DNA of 64,000 nt from JABDIP01 sp965212545 (GTDB lineage Bacteria; Pseudomonadota; Alphaproteobacteria; DSM-16000; Inquilinaceae), in contig CBDBVB010000024.1 in NCBI GenBank assembly GCA_965212545.1, forward strand, positions 62,001 to 126,000, in the 5' to 3' direction. This document shows positions 51,929-59,636 of this stretch, piece after piece; the stretch's first letter is position 1, and the number at the start of each line of letters is the position of its first letter. The notes beneath the pieces were generated by a model. It searched no databases, had not been told where the DNA came from, and saw only the letters and a list, made by a program, of their open reading frames with translations. A program made the position numbers and the translations under genes.

Positions 51929-52723
51929 ATGAGGGAAAACGGCGTTCGCAGGATCTGGGGCGGCGGCGGATCGGTTGCCAATGGCTGGCTGGCCATTCCC
52001 AGCGCCTTTTCCGCCGAGACCATGGCGCATCAGGGCTGGGATTCCCTGACCGTCGATATGCAGCACGGTGTGGTCGACTACCAGACCGCGGCGACCATGC
52101 TGGCGGCGATCTCGACCACCGATGTGACACCGCTGGTGCGCGTGCCGTGGCTGGATCCGGGCATCATCATGAAGATGCTGGATGCCGGTGCCTACGGGGT
52201 GATTTGCCCGATGGTGAACACCGTGTCCGATGCCGAGACGCTGGTTTCCGCCTGCCGCTATCCGCCGGCCGGCAGCCGCAGCTTCGGGCCGATCCGCGCG
52301 CTGCTGTATGCAGGCGCCGACTACCCCAAGCATGCCAATGATACGGTGATCGCCTTTGCCATGATCGAGACCAGCGAGGCGCTGGACAATCTCGACGACA
52401 TCCTGTCTGTCGATGGCCTCGATGCGATCTATGTCGGCCCGGCCGATCTGTCGCTGGCGCTCGGCTGCACGCCGAAATTCGACCAGGAGGAGAAGCCGGT
52501 GGTCGAGGCGATCGAGATGATCGCCGCAAAGGCCAATGAGAAAGGCATCGTCGCCGGCATCCATAACGGGACGCCGGAATACGCGCTGCGTATGATCGAG
52601 ACCGGCTATCGATTCGTGACCATGGCGTCCGATGCCCGCTTTATGGCGGCTGCCGCGAAATCGGCGCTGGCCGGGCTGCGCGGCGGACTGCCGGCGCCCG
52701 GGCCTGCCGGCGGCACTTACTAG
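51929..52723 (+). CDS. HpcH/HpaI family aldolase
   Basis: A 264-residue class II aldolase of the 2-keto-3-deoxy-sugar-acid type. VDMQHGVVDYQ holds the catalytic His, RVPWLDPGIIMKMLDAGAYG the binding Arg, AMIETSEALDNLDDIL the metal Glu and IYVGPADLSLALG the metal Asp. It cleaves a 2-keto-3-deoxy acid to pyruvate and an aldehyde. ATG 51929 follows GACAGGAGAGCAG. Its TAG stop (52721-52723) lies exactly at the left edge of the MITE-like element. Confidence 0.9.
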   Translation: MRENGVRRIWGGGGSVANGWLAIPSAFSAETMAHQGWDSLTVDMQHGVVDYQTAATMLAAISTTDVTPLVRVPWLDPGIIMKMLDAGAYGVICPMVNTVSDAETLVSACRYPPAGSRSFGPIRALLYAGADYPKHANDTVIAFAMIETSEALDNLDDILSVDGLDAIYVGPADLSLALGCTPKFDQEEKPVVEAIEMIAAKANEKGIVAGIHNGTPEYALRMIETGYRFVTMASDARFMAAAAKSALAGLRGGLPAPGPAGGTY

Positions 52724-52990
52724 TGGTCTAAATCAGACATATGGTACCCATAGGATCGCCTTTCCCGTTTCCTCGGCAGGAAGGCGCGCGCTGGCGATGC
52801 CGGTGCGCATCGGCAAGCGTGTCTGACGCCCCGAGGAATCGGGAAAGGCGACCCTGCGGGCGGTCATCCGAGATCCCCGGCGTCGTTGCGTGGCCCTTGT
52901 GATGCTTGGGCATCACGCCGCGCCACCCGTCTAGCCGGGGATCTCGGATGACCGTCCTATGGGTACCGTATGTCTGATTCAGACCACTAG
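52721..52990. mobile_element. MITE-like element with 33-bp terminal inverted repeats and two internal hairpin arms
   Basis: Terminal arms 52723-52755 and 52955-52987 are inverted copies with two mismatches. Both ends sit in CTAG, so TA (52721-52722 and 52988-52989) is the likely target duplication, as for IS630/Tc1-type elements. Inside are two more stems: 52756-52776 with 52831-52851 (one mismatch), and 52861-52881 with 52934-52954 (perfect 21 bp), the latter capped by a 7-bp hairpin at 52899-52916. The whole folds as a three-way junction. No transposase is encoded. Excision would leave TAG followed by AGGCGAAACGC and the next ATG, a normal operon junction. Confidence 0.85.
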
Positions 52991-53001
52991 AGGCGAAACG
53001 C

Positions 53002-53970
53002 ATGCCCCACGTCCTGTTGACCGGCGCTATCCATCGGGCCGGTATGGCGCTGCTGGAGGCGCGGGCGGATGTAACGCTGGAGTCGATCGACAATCCGACG
53101 GAGGCGGATTTCGCGGCCCGGCTGCCGCGGGCGGACGCCCTGATCCTGCGCACCGCCGTGGTGCCGCCGGCGGCGCTGGAGGGCGCTAGCCGCCTGCGGG
53201 TCGTCTCGCGACACGGCGTCGGATACGACAATGTTCCGCTCGACGCGCTCAACCGCAAAGGCATCCCGCTGACCGTGGTTGGTAATGTCAATGCGGTGAC
53301 CGTGGCCGAGCACACCATGTTCATGATCTTGGCCCTGGCCAAGCAATGCATCCCGCATGACCGGGCGGTGCGCGATGGGCTCTGGGGCATCCGTGACAGC
53401 TTTGCCGCCACCGAATTGGCCGGCAAGGTCCTGCTGATCCTGGGTTTCGGCCGCATTGGCCGCGAGGTTGCGAGGCGGGCGGCGGCCTTCGATCTGAGGG
53501 TGGTGGCCTATGATCCCTATGTCGACCGCCAGGAGATGAGTGCACTGGGCGCGGAGTGGGTCGAGGACTGGCGGGCAGTGCTGGGTGCGACGGATTTTGT
53601 CACGCTGCACCTGCCGCGCACGCCGGAAACCGTCGGCGCGATCGGGCCTGCCGAGCTCGCCGCCATGCGGTCGACAGCCTATCTGGTCAACGCCGCGCGC
53701 GGCGGTCTGGTCGACGAGATGGCGCTGGCGGAGGCACTCGGTGCCGGGCGCATTGCTGGGGCCGGGCTCGACACATTCGAACCCGAACCGCCGGTCAGCG
53801 GCCATCCGTTGCTGGCGTTGGAGAACGTGATCCTCAGCCCGCACACCGCCGGGCTGACCGAGGAGTGCGCAGCCCGAATGGGCGCCGCCGCGGCACAGAA
53901 TGCCCTGGACGGCATCGATGGTCGGCTGAACCCTGAACTGGTCGTCAACCGCGAGGTGCTGGCCGGGTGA
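53002..53970 (+). CDS. D-isomer specific 2-hydroxyacid dehydrogenase, SerA/hydroxypyruvate-reductase type
   Basis: A 322-residue NAD-dependent enzyme. The nucleotide motif is GFGRIGREVARRAA (about 152-165), substrate Arg in VNAARGGLVDE, Glu in GLDTFEPEPP, and catalytic His in LSPHTAGLTEE. It reduces or oxidises a 2-keto/2-hydroxy acid. ATG 53002 is 11 nt past the right end of the MITE-like element, with AGGCG as a modest ribosome site. Before the insertion it would have followed the aldolase directly. Confidence 0.9.
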   Translation: MPHVLLTGAIHRAGMALLEARADVTLESIDNPTEADFAARLPRADALILRTAVVPPAALEGASRLRVVSRHGVGYDNVPLDALNRKGIPLTVVGNVNAVTVAEHTMFMILALAKQCIPHDRAVRDGLWGIRDSFAATELAGKVLLILGFGRIGREVARRAAAFDLRVVAYDPYVDRQEMSALGAEWVEDWRAVLGATDFVTLHLPRTPETVGAIGPAELAAMRSTAYLVNAARGGLVDEMALAEALGAGRIAGAGLDTFEPEPPVSGHPLLALENVILSPHTAGLTEECAARMGAAAAQNALDGIDGRLNPELVVNREVLAG

Positions 53971-54144
53971 CCGCGGCGATTGCGACCCGCTGTTCCGGAT
54001 TTGGTGGGAAGAGAACGTTCATTCCTTTTCTTTTTGCGCGGGACTCCGGCGGCGTGTAGCGTTGTAATGGTGCCTGCGACCGGTGCGCGCGCACCCCTGC
54101 GAACGAGCGAGGCCAATCGCCGATGCAGGTTGGGGAGGATATCG

Positions 54145-54906
54145 ATGGCCCTGTTGGAAGCCCGCAATATTTCCAAGAGCTTTGGCGCGATCCAGGCGCT
54201 GGAGAACGTCAATTTCTCCATCGAGCCCGGTCAGGCGCTCGGCCTGATGGGCGATAACGGCGCCGGCAAGTCGACCCTGGTGAAGATCATGGCCGGCAAC
54301 TTCCCGCCGACCGGCGGACAATTGATCCTCGACGGCGAATCCGCCCATTTTCACAAGCCGATCGAAGCGCGCGAGAAGGGCGTAGAGGTCGTCTACCAGG
54401 AGCTCGCGCTGTGCGACAATCTCACCGCGGCGGCCAATGTGTTCCTGGGCCGGGAGGCGAAGAAGGGCATTTGGCCGTTCCGCATCCTCGACTACGCGGC
54501 CATGTACGAGCGCGCCGGCGAGCTGTTCGAGGAGTTGAAGTCCGAGACCCGCCCGCGCGATCTCGTGCGCAGCATGTCCGGCGGGCAGCGCCAGGCGGTG
54601 GCGATTGCCCGCTGCCGGTTGTCGGACGCCAAGATCGTCCTGATGGACGAGCCCACGGCGGCGATCAGCGTGCGGCAGGTCGCCGAAGTCCTCGACCTGA
54701 TCAAGCGGCTGCTGGACCGGGGCATGGCGATCATCCTGATCAGCCACCGCATGCCGGACGTCTTCGCGGTCTGCGACCGCGTCATGGTGCTCAGGCGCGG
54801 CCGCAAGGTTGCCGACAAGTCCATCGCCGACAGCTCGCCGGAGGAGATCACGGGTCTGATCACCGGCGCCATCGGCTCGGCTGAGGGCGGACACGAGCAT
54901 GAATAG
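54145..54906 (+). CDS. Sugar ABC transporter ATP-binding protein, single-domain Frc/Xyl type
   Basis: A 253-residue ATPase. Walker A GDNGAGKST (37-45), Q-loop VVYQELALCDNL, signature MSGGQRQAVAIARC, Walker B VLMDEPTAAIS and LISHRMPDVF. Ribose-type systems usually have a duplicated 500-residue ATPase; single-domain versions like FrcA are known. ATG 54145 follows GGGGAGGATATCG. The permease follows after 15 bp. A 174-bp gap separates it from the dehydrogenase, so a secondary promoter may exist. Confidence 0.9.
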   Translation: MALLEARNISKSFGAIQALENVNFSIEPGQALGLMGDNGAGKSTLVKIMAGNFPPTGGQLILDGESAHFHKPIEAREKGVEVVYQELALCDNLTAAANVFLGREAKKGIWPFRILDYAAMYERAGELFEELKSETRPRDLVRSMSGGQRQAVAIARCRLSDAKIVLMDEPTAAISVRQVAEVLDLIKRLLDRGMAIILISHRMPDVFAVCDRVMVLRRGRKVADKSIADSSPEEITGLITGAIGSAEGGHEHE

Positions 54907-54921
54907 GGAACCGGGGGCCGC

Positions 54922-55920
54922 ATGACCGCAGACGTTTCGATCAGCGATGTTACAAGCCAGCAGACCGGCGGCTGGCGGCATCACCTGCTGGGCAGCCAGG
55001 CCTTCTGGGTCACCGTCGCGGTGCTCATCATTTGCGTCGCCATGTCGATGATCTCGGAAGCCTTCCTGACCGAGCGCAACCTGTTCAATACGACCCGGAA
55101 TTTCGCCTTTGTCGGCATCGTGGCGCTTGGCATGACGGCGGTCATCGTCACCGCCGGCATCGACCTGTCGGTCGGCTCGGTGATGGGCCTGTCTGGCGTG
55201 GTGACCGGACTTGTGCTGAACGCCGGCTATCCGGTTAGCGCCGGGATCGGCGCGGGTTTGGCCACGGCGGTGGCCTGCGGTGCAGTCAACGGCGCCCTGA
55301 TCGCCTATTTCCAGCTTCAGCCCTTTGTGGTGACGCTCGGCATGCTGGCGATCGCCCGCAGTCTGGCGCTGGTCGTTTCGGACAATCGCATGGTCTACCA
55401 GTTCGGACCCGATGAAGAGTTGTTCCTGTCTCTTGGGGGCGGAACGGTCTTTGGCATCGCCAGCCCCCTGATCATCCTGATTGTCCTGACCGTGGTATTT
55501 GGCCTGGTCTTCCGGTTCACCAGCTGGGGGCGTCACGTCTTCGCGGTCGGCGGTAACGAGCAGGCGGCCAAGCTGACCGGTGTGCCGGTCGAGCGCATCA
55601 AAATGACGGTCTACATGCTCAGCAGCCTGATGGCAGGACTGGCGGCGATCCTGATGATCAGCTGGCTCGGGTCGGTGACCAATGCGCTGGGGCTCGGCAT
55701 GGAGCTTCAGGTGATCACCGCGACGGTGATCGGCGGCGCCAACCTGATGGGTGGCGAGGGCACGGCCTATGGCGCGCTGATCGGCGCGGCGCTCATGGAA
55801 GTCATCCGCAACAGCCTGTTGCTGGCCGGTGTCGACCCCTATTGGCAGGGGACCTTCAACGGCGTTTTCATCATTCTCGCGGTTCTGCTGGGGCGGATTC
55901 GCGGAAAGCAGCCGAACTGA
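54922..55920 (+). CDS. Sugar ABC transporter permease, RbsC/FrcC type
   Basis: A 332-residue inner-membrane protein of about eight to ten helices. Family marks are GMTAVIVTAGIDLSVGSVMG, GAVNGALIAYFQLQPFVVTLGM, RHVFAVGGNEQAAKLTGV (the cytoplasmic coupling loop) and NLMGGEGTAYGALIGAALME. ATG 54922 is used. The binding-protein gene follows after 58 bp, a gap that includes a perfect 7-bp palindrome (55944-55958). Confidence 0.9.
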   Translation: MTADVSISDVTSQQTGGWRHHLLGSQAFWVTVAVLIICVAMSMISEAFLTERNLFNTTRNFAFVGIVALGMTAVIVTAGIDLSVGSVMGLSGVVTGLVLNAGYPVSAGIGAGLATAVACGAVNGALIAYFQLQPFVVTLGMLAIARSLALVVSDNRMVYQFGPDEELFLSLGGGTVFGIASPLIILIVLTVVFGLVFRFTSWGRHVFAVGGNEQAAKLTGVPVERIKMTVYMLSSLMAGLAAILMISWLGSVTNALGLGMELQVITATVIGGANLMGGEGTAYGALIGAALMEVIRNSLLLAGVDPYWQGTFNGVFIILAVLLGRIRGKQPN

Positions 55921-55978
55921 TCGGATAGTGATCCGTCAGCAAGCGTGTCGACGACACGACAACAAAGGGAGGAAGTTC

Positions 55979-56971
55979 ATGAGAAGAGTAATATTGGCCT
56001 CGGTGGCGGCGGCGTTTCTGGCGTCGCCATTGGCCGCACAGGCGCAGGACCTGACGTTCGCGCTGGTGCCCAAGGCGATGAACAACCCGTTCTTCGACCT
56101 GGCCCGGGATGGCTGCATGAAGGCCGCGGAGGAGGTCGACGGCGTCGATTGCCTGTATATCGGCCCCGGCGAGCACACCGAGCAGGAACAGATCCAGATC
56201 GTCCAGGATCTGATCACCCGCGGCGTCGACGGCATCGCCGTCGCGCCGTCCAATGCGCCGGCGATGGCGCGGGTCCTGCGTAGTGCCCAGGCCGCCGGTA
56301 TTCCGGTCATTACCTGGGATTCCGATCTGCTGGACGCGGATAAGGGGCTACGGACCTCCTATGTCGGAACCAAGAACTACGATATCGGCGTGAACCTGGC
56401 CCGGCTGACCATGGAGTTGAAGCCCGACGGCGGCACGATCTGCATCCAGTCCGGCGGCGCGGCCGCGGCCAACCACAATGAGCGCATGCAGGGGATCCGC
56501 GACACCATCTCCGGGTCGATGTCTTCGGAGCCGCCCGGCAATCGCCTCTCCGGCGAGAATGGCTGGACCGAGGCCGATGGCTGCCCGCTCTACACCAATG
56601 ACGACTTCCCGCTGTCGGTGAAGCAGATGGGCGACATCCTGGCGGCGATGCCCAACCTCGATGCCTTCGTCCCGACCGGCGGCTTCCCGCAATTCGTGCC
56701 GGCCGCCTATCGGCAGGTCGCGGAAAGCAATGTCGACCGCATCAAGGAGGTCGGCCTGGCGCTGGTCGTCGCCGACACGCTGCCGATGCAGATGGACTTC
56801 CTGCGGGAAGGCCTGAGCCACGGTCAGGTCGGTCAGCGGCCCTACGAGATGGGCTATCGGGCGATGTTCATCCTGAAGGAAATCGTCGACGGCAATGCGG
56901 TCGAAGACCCGATCTACACCGGGCTCGATGTCTGCACGCCGGAAAACATCGATAGCTGCCTTTCCGGCTGA
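55979..56971 (+). CDS. Sugar ABC transporter substrate-binding protein, RbsB type
   Basis: A 330-residue periplasmic protein with a signal peptide (1-22, ending AQA). LTFALVPKAMNNPFFDLARD starts lobe 1, VDGIAVAPSNAPAMARVL and IPVITWDSDLLDAD line the cleft, and a Cys pair in GCMKAAEEVDGVDC could form a disulfide. ATG 55979 follows GGGAGGAAGTTC. The ligand is probably a pentose, hexose or polyol, matching the RpiR-aldolase operon, but cannot be named. Confidence 0.9.
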   Translation: MRRVILASVAAAFLASPLAAQAQDLTFALVPKAMNNPFFDLARDGCMKAAEEVDGVDCLYIGPGEHTEQEQIQIVQDLITRGVDGIAVAPSNAPAMARVLRSAQAAGIPVITWDSDLLDADKGLRTSYVGTKNYDIGVNLARLTMELKPDGGTICIQSGGAAAANHNERMQGIRDTISGSMSSEPPGNRLSGENGWTEADGCPLYTNDDFPLSVKQMGDILAAMPNLDAFVPTGGFPQFVPAAYRQVAESNVDRIKEVGLALVVADTLPMQMDFLREGLSHGQVGQRPYEMGYRAMFILKEIVDGNAVEDPIYTGLDVCTPENIDSCLSG

Positions 56972-56980
56972 TTCGGTAAC

Positions 56981-57047
56981 GGCGTCCGGGATTTACCCGG
57001 GCGCCCCTTCCGGTCCGACCGCATCGGGGGATCACCCCGTTGCGGTC
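56981..57047 (+). terminator. Tandem hairpins after the binding-protein gene
   Basis: Arms 56981-56990 and 56996-57005 (10 bp, one G-U) then 57017-57029 and 57035-57047 (13 bp, one mismatch). No T-tract follows, so partial termination or mRNA protection is more likely than full termination before the ABM gene. Confidence 0.55.
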
Positions 57048-57081
57048 GATCCGGGACCAGTCAACGACGGAGGTCCAACCG

Positions 57082-57378
57082 ATGTTCGTGCGCTTCGCGC
57101 ATCTCGACGTGAAGCCGGACCGCTGGTCCGAGGCCGTCACGCTGTTCCGGCAGTCGATCTTTCCCATGCTGGAGAAGGAGCCGGGATTCATGCGGGTCGT
57201 GCTGACCGGCGACGGCTCCGGCAAGGCCATCATGATGACCATGTGGCAGACCGAAGAACACGTCCAGACCTACGAGGCCAGCGGCGAGGCGGAACGGCTG
57301 GTCGCGCCTTTCCTGGAGATGTTCGCGTCGCCGCCTGAAACCGTCGGCTATCCGGTCGTATTCGACCGCGAATTCTGA
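57082..57378 (+). CDS. Antibiotic biosynthesis monooxygenase (ABM) domain protein
   Basis: A 98-residue ferredoxin-like alpha+beta barrel. MFVRFAHLDVKPDRWSEAV, PMLEKEPGFMRVVL and IMMTMWQTEEHVQTYEASG follow the family pattern. Such small dimeric proteins include quinol monooxygenases and YdhR-like proteins without known activity. ATG 57082 follows GGAGGT. It may be the last gene of the RpiR operon; the role there is unclear. Confidence 0.78.
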   Translation: MFVRFAHLDVKPDRWSEAVTLFRQSIFPMLEKEPGFMRVVLTGDGSGKAIMMTMWQTEEHVQTYEASGEAERLVAPFLEMFASPPETVGYPVVFDREF

Positions 57379-57397
57379 CCCCGCCCGCCTGGCCGGA

Positions 57398-57553
57398 TCA
57401 CGCGTTCGCCCCGGCCTCCACCGCCAGGGCGTGCAGCGCATCGTCGTTCAGTTCCAGGATCCGGGCATCGTTGCCAAACCACTCATGCCGGCTCAGCAGG
57501 TTGGCCAGACGCGCGATCCCGGCCGCATCCTGCGGTTGGGCGGGCCGGTGTAC
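57398..57553 (-). pseudogene. Remnant of an unidentified gene (C-terminal fragment)
   Basis: A minus-strand frame of about 52 codons ends at TGA (57398-57400). It reads like a real protein tail (ARLANLLSRHEWFGNDARIL, LNDDALHALAVEAGANA). It has no start codon and is closed upstream by TAG at about 57554-57556. It is probably the decayed 3' end of a lost gene. Family not recognised. Confidence 0.4.
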
Positions 57554-57556
57554 CGG

Positions 57557-57573
57557 CTAACGCTTCGTTAACC
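57557..57573 (+). promoter_or_regulatory. CtrA-like box before the PilZ gene
   Basis: CTAA-N7-TTAACC, one mismatch from the TTAA-N7-TTAA consensus, 53 bp upstream of the PilZ start. A second, exact box lies before the ParA-PilZ gene. Confidence 0.45.
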
Positions 57574-57625
57574 ATGATCGTCAACAGTCGGGATCAGCTT
57601 CAACCGCATTGGCGGAGCCGTCCCG

Positions 57626-57991
57626 ATGCATGCGCTGCGACTCGTCTCAACCTCACGCGTCTTTAACCGCCGCCGGGCGAAACGGTGCATGCTCGACCGC
57701 CGTACCACCGGATATGTACGCGAGGGCGATCGCCTGTATGGCTGCGTTATCGAGGATATCTCCCTGGGCGGCGCGCGCCTGCACTTCGAGGATGCAGCGC
57801 CCCAAGGCGATGCGCTGGTGCTGGAACATGCGGTCGCCGGCGAGTTTCCCGGCCACATCGTCTGGCGTGACGGCGCCATCGCCGGCTTCCAGTTCGCCCC
57901 CTGCGAGGACTCCCTGGGCCGCGAACTACAGTGCGTTGCGCTGATGGTCAGCAGCGACGATACCCAATCGGTCCGACAGCCGGTCCCCTGA
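57626..57991 (+). CDS. Single-domain PilZ protein
   Basis: A 121-residue protein with one PilZ domain. The N-terminal arginine motif is RRRAKR (about 15-20) and the second motif is EDISLGGARLHF (D/N-x-S-x-x-G), the two elements that bind cyclic di-GMP. ATG 57626 is used; ATG 57630 is out of frame. It could relay c-di-GMP levels to a partner; the ParA-PilZ protein two genes away is an obvious candidate, but that is inference. Confidence 0.82.
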   Translation: MHALRLVSTSRVFNRRRAKRCMLDRRTTGYVREGDRLYGCVIEDISLGGARLHFEDAAPQGDALVLEHAVAGEFPGHIVWRDGAIAGFQFAPCEDSLGRELQCVALMVSSDDTQSVRQPVP

Positions 57992-58007
57992 CCTGGCCGC
58001 GCCTGCA

Positions 58008-58298
58008 CTATCTGCAGCGGAAATAGTACCGGGTCTGGTCGTCCCCGACATCGGTGGCGATGTACATGAGGGCCGATTGCAGGACCTCGGAGCAGATCGT
58101 GTCTGCCCGGGCCTGGGCCGGGCCAAGCGATCCGCTCTCTCGATCGACGACAACGGAAAACTGCATATACGGTCGGACCGCTTCATCCTCGCGCAGGATG
58201 GCGCGTGCCGAATCGCCGCAGCTTGCGACCGTCAGCGCGGCGATGAGTATGAACGCGATCCGCGACGAAGCGAACGAGGGGCTTGGGGCGAGTCCCAT
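58008..58298 (-). CDS. Small lipoprotein, unknown function
   Basis: A 96-residue protein with a signal ending in lipobox TVASC (Cys about residue 29). The mature part is about 67 residues and contains two further cysteines (DTICSEVL and YYFRCR) that could form a disulfide. ATG 58298 is preferred; the frame is open to 58364. It lies on the opposite strand between the PilZ and ParA-PilZ genes and shares their AT-rich promoter region. No family is recognised. Confidence 0.65.
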   Translation of the reverse strand: MGLAPSPSFASSRIAFILIAALTVASCGDSARAILREDEAVRPYMQFSVVVDRESGSLGPAQARADTICSEVLQSALMYIATDVGDDQTRYYFRCR

Positions 58299-58428
58299 GG
58301 TCTGGTCCAGCTGAGCCGGCCTGGCCCCGCGCCGTTCATCGGCGGGGTCCGTAGCATATGGCAAGTTTGCGTCCCTCAGGATTGCGGATGGTTATTATTA
58401 TTTCTTAAATATTCGCGTCAATTGTCCG

Positions 58429-58443
58429 TTAACTGGTGGTTAA
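58429..58443 (+). promoter_or_regulatory. Exact CtrA-type box before the ParA-PilZ gene
   Basis: TTAA-N7-TTAA with spacer CTGGTGG in a short AT-rich stretch, 107 bp upstream of ATG 58551. Matches the alphaproteobacterial CtrA consensus. Confidence 0.6.
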
Positions 58444-58550
58444 TATTAAATGGACTATTTGTTAGGTTCGTTGCCTCAACTGGATGCCGGCGGCGATCGA
58501 AGCCTCAGTGGCCCACCGGCGGTGCTAGTCAGCCGAGAGAGCGAGTCCGC

Positions 58551-59528
58551 ATGAAAGTCCTGGCCTTTGTCTCGACCGCGAACGGCGCCGGCAAGACGAC
58601 GTTGGCGGTTCATGTCGCCGTGCAGGCGCACCGCTGCGGCGCCGGCCCGGTCGCCATGATCGACGCGGACGAACGCGGCAATCTTGCGCGCTGGCGCGAG
58701 GCCCGCGACGGTCCGGGACCGACCCTGGTCGAAGTGGACAAGCCCGACATCGCCGCCGCCCTGGCATCTCTGAAGACCGAGAAGGACGGGCTGGTCATTG
58801 TCGACACGCCGCCGCAAATCGATGCGGCGATGGAAACCGTGATCGGGTTCGCCGATCTGGTGGCGATCCCGGTACGGCCTGGGCAGTACGACCTTCAGGC
58901 CGCCGGCACCACCGTCGAAATTCTCGACCGCATGGGCCTGCGTCACATATTCGTCGTCAATGGCGGATCGCCAAGCGCCGACATCACTGCAGAATCGGTG
59001 ATGGCGTTGTCGCAGCACGGCTCGGTAGCGACCGCGATCGTACCCGCCAGCAGCGAATTCGCCCAGCGCATGCATACCGGCCAGACCGTGTTCGAGTCCC
59101 AGGATCAGCAGATGCTGGCCGAGGAGGTCGGGCGCTTGTGGGACTATTTGGACCGGCGATTGGCGACCAACGACCCTGTCGTCGCGCCCGTCACCAAGCG
59201 CAAGAAGAAGAAGGAGCCGCGCCGCTTCCCTCGCTGGGATTTCGATCAGCCAGCGACCCTTGTGGCCGGCAACAAGCAGTTTCCCTGCACGGTAAACGAC
59301 ATCTCCGCCGGCGGAGCATTGGTGTTCGGCAAGAAGCTGCCGGGCGTCGGAGAGATGGTGGCCATCGACATCGCCCATGTCGGCCGCCTGAATGCCGAGG
59401 TCGTGCACCACGCCGACAACCGCATTGGCCTCAAATTCATCATCGGCGCCCAGCAGCAATGGACGCTGGTCCGGCACCTCTCCGACATGATCGAGGCCAG
59501 CCGCCGAGCCTATGCCCCTGCGCCGTAG
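58551..59528 (+). CDS. ParA/MinD-like ATPase fused to a PilZ domain
   Basis: A 325-residue fusion. Residues 1-205 are a ParA-type ATPase: P-loop STANGAGKTTL (8-18), switch DADERGNLARW, Walker B GLVIVDTPPQ. The usual signature Lys at the start of KGGxGKT is replaced by Ala10. A Lys-rich linker (about 215-223) leads to a PilZ domain at 224-315 with RRFPR and NDISAGGALV, the c-di-GMP contacts. ParA proteins position cellular cargo using ATP-dependent surface binding; c-di-GMP control of that is implied by the fusion but untested. An exact CtrA-type box lies upstream. Confidence 0.82.
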   Translation: MKVLAFVSTANGAGKTTLAVHVAVQAHRCGAGPVAMIDADERGNLARWREARDGPGPTLVEVDKPDIAAALASLKTEKDGLVIVDTPPQIDAAMETVIGFADLVAIPVRPGQYDLQAAGTTVEILDRMGLRHIFVVNGGSPSADITAESVMALSQHGSVATAIVPASSEFAQRMHTGQTVFESQDQQMLAEEVGRLWDYLDRRLATNDPVVAPVTKRKKKKEPRRFPRWDFDQPATLVAGNKQFPCTVNDISAGGALVFGKKLPGVGEMVAIDIAHVGRLNAEVVHHADNRIGLKFIIGAQQQWTLVRHLSDMIEASRRAYAPAP

Positions 59529-59636
59529 CGCCGGATGATCGACCCGGCGTCGACCGCGTATCGAACCGAGGCATCGTCGAACCAGGCTCGGATTGTCACG
59601 ACATCGGTCGGGTCGAACACTGGCCGGTGACCGACC

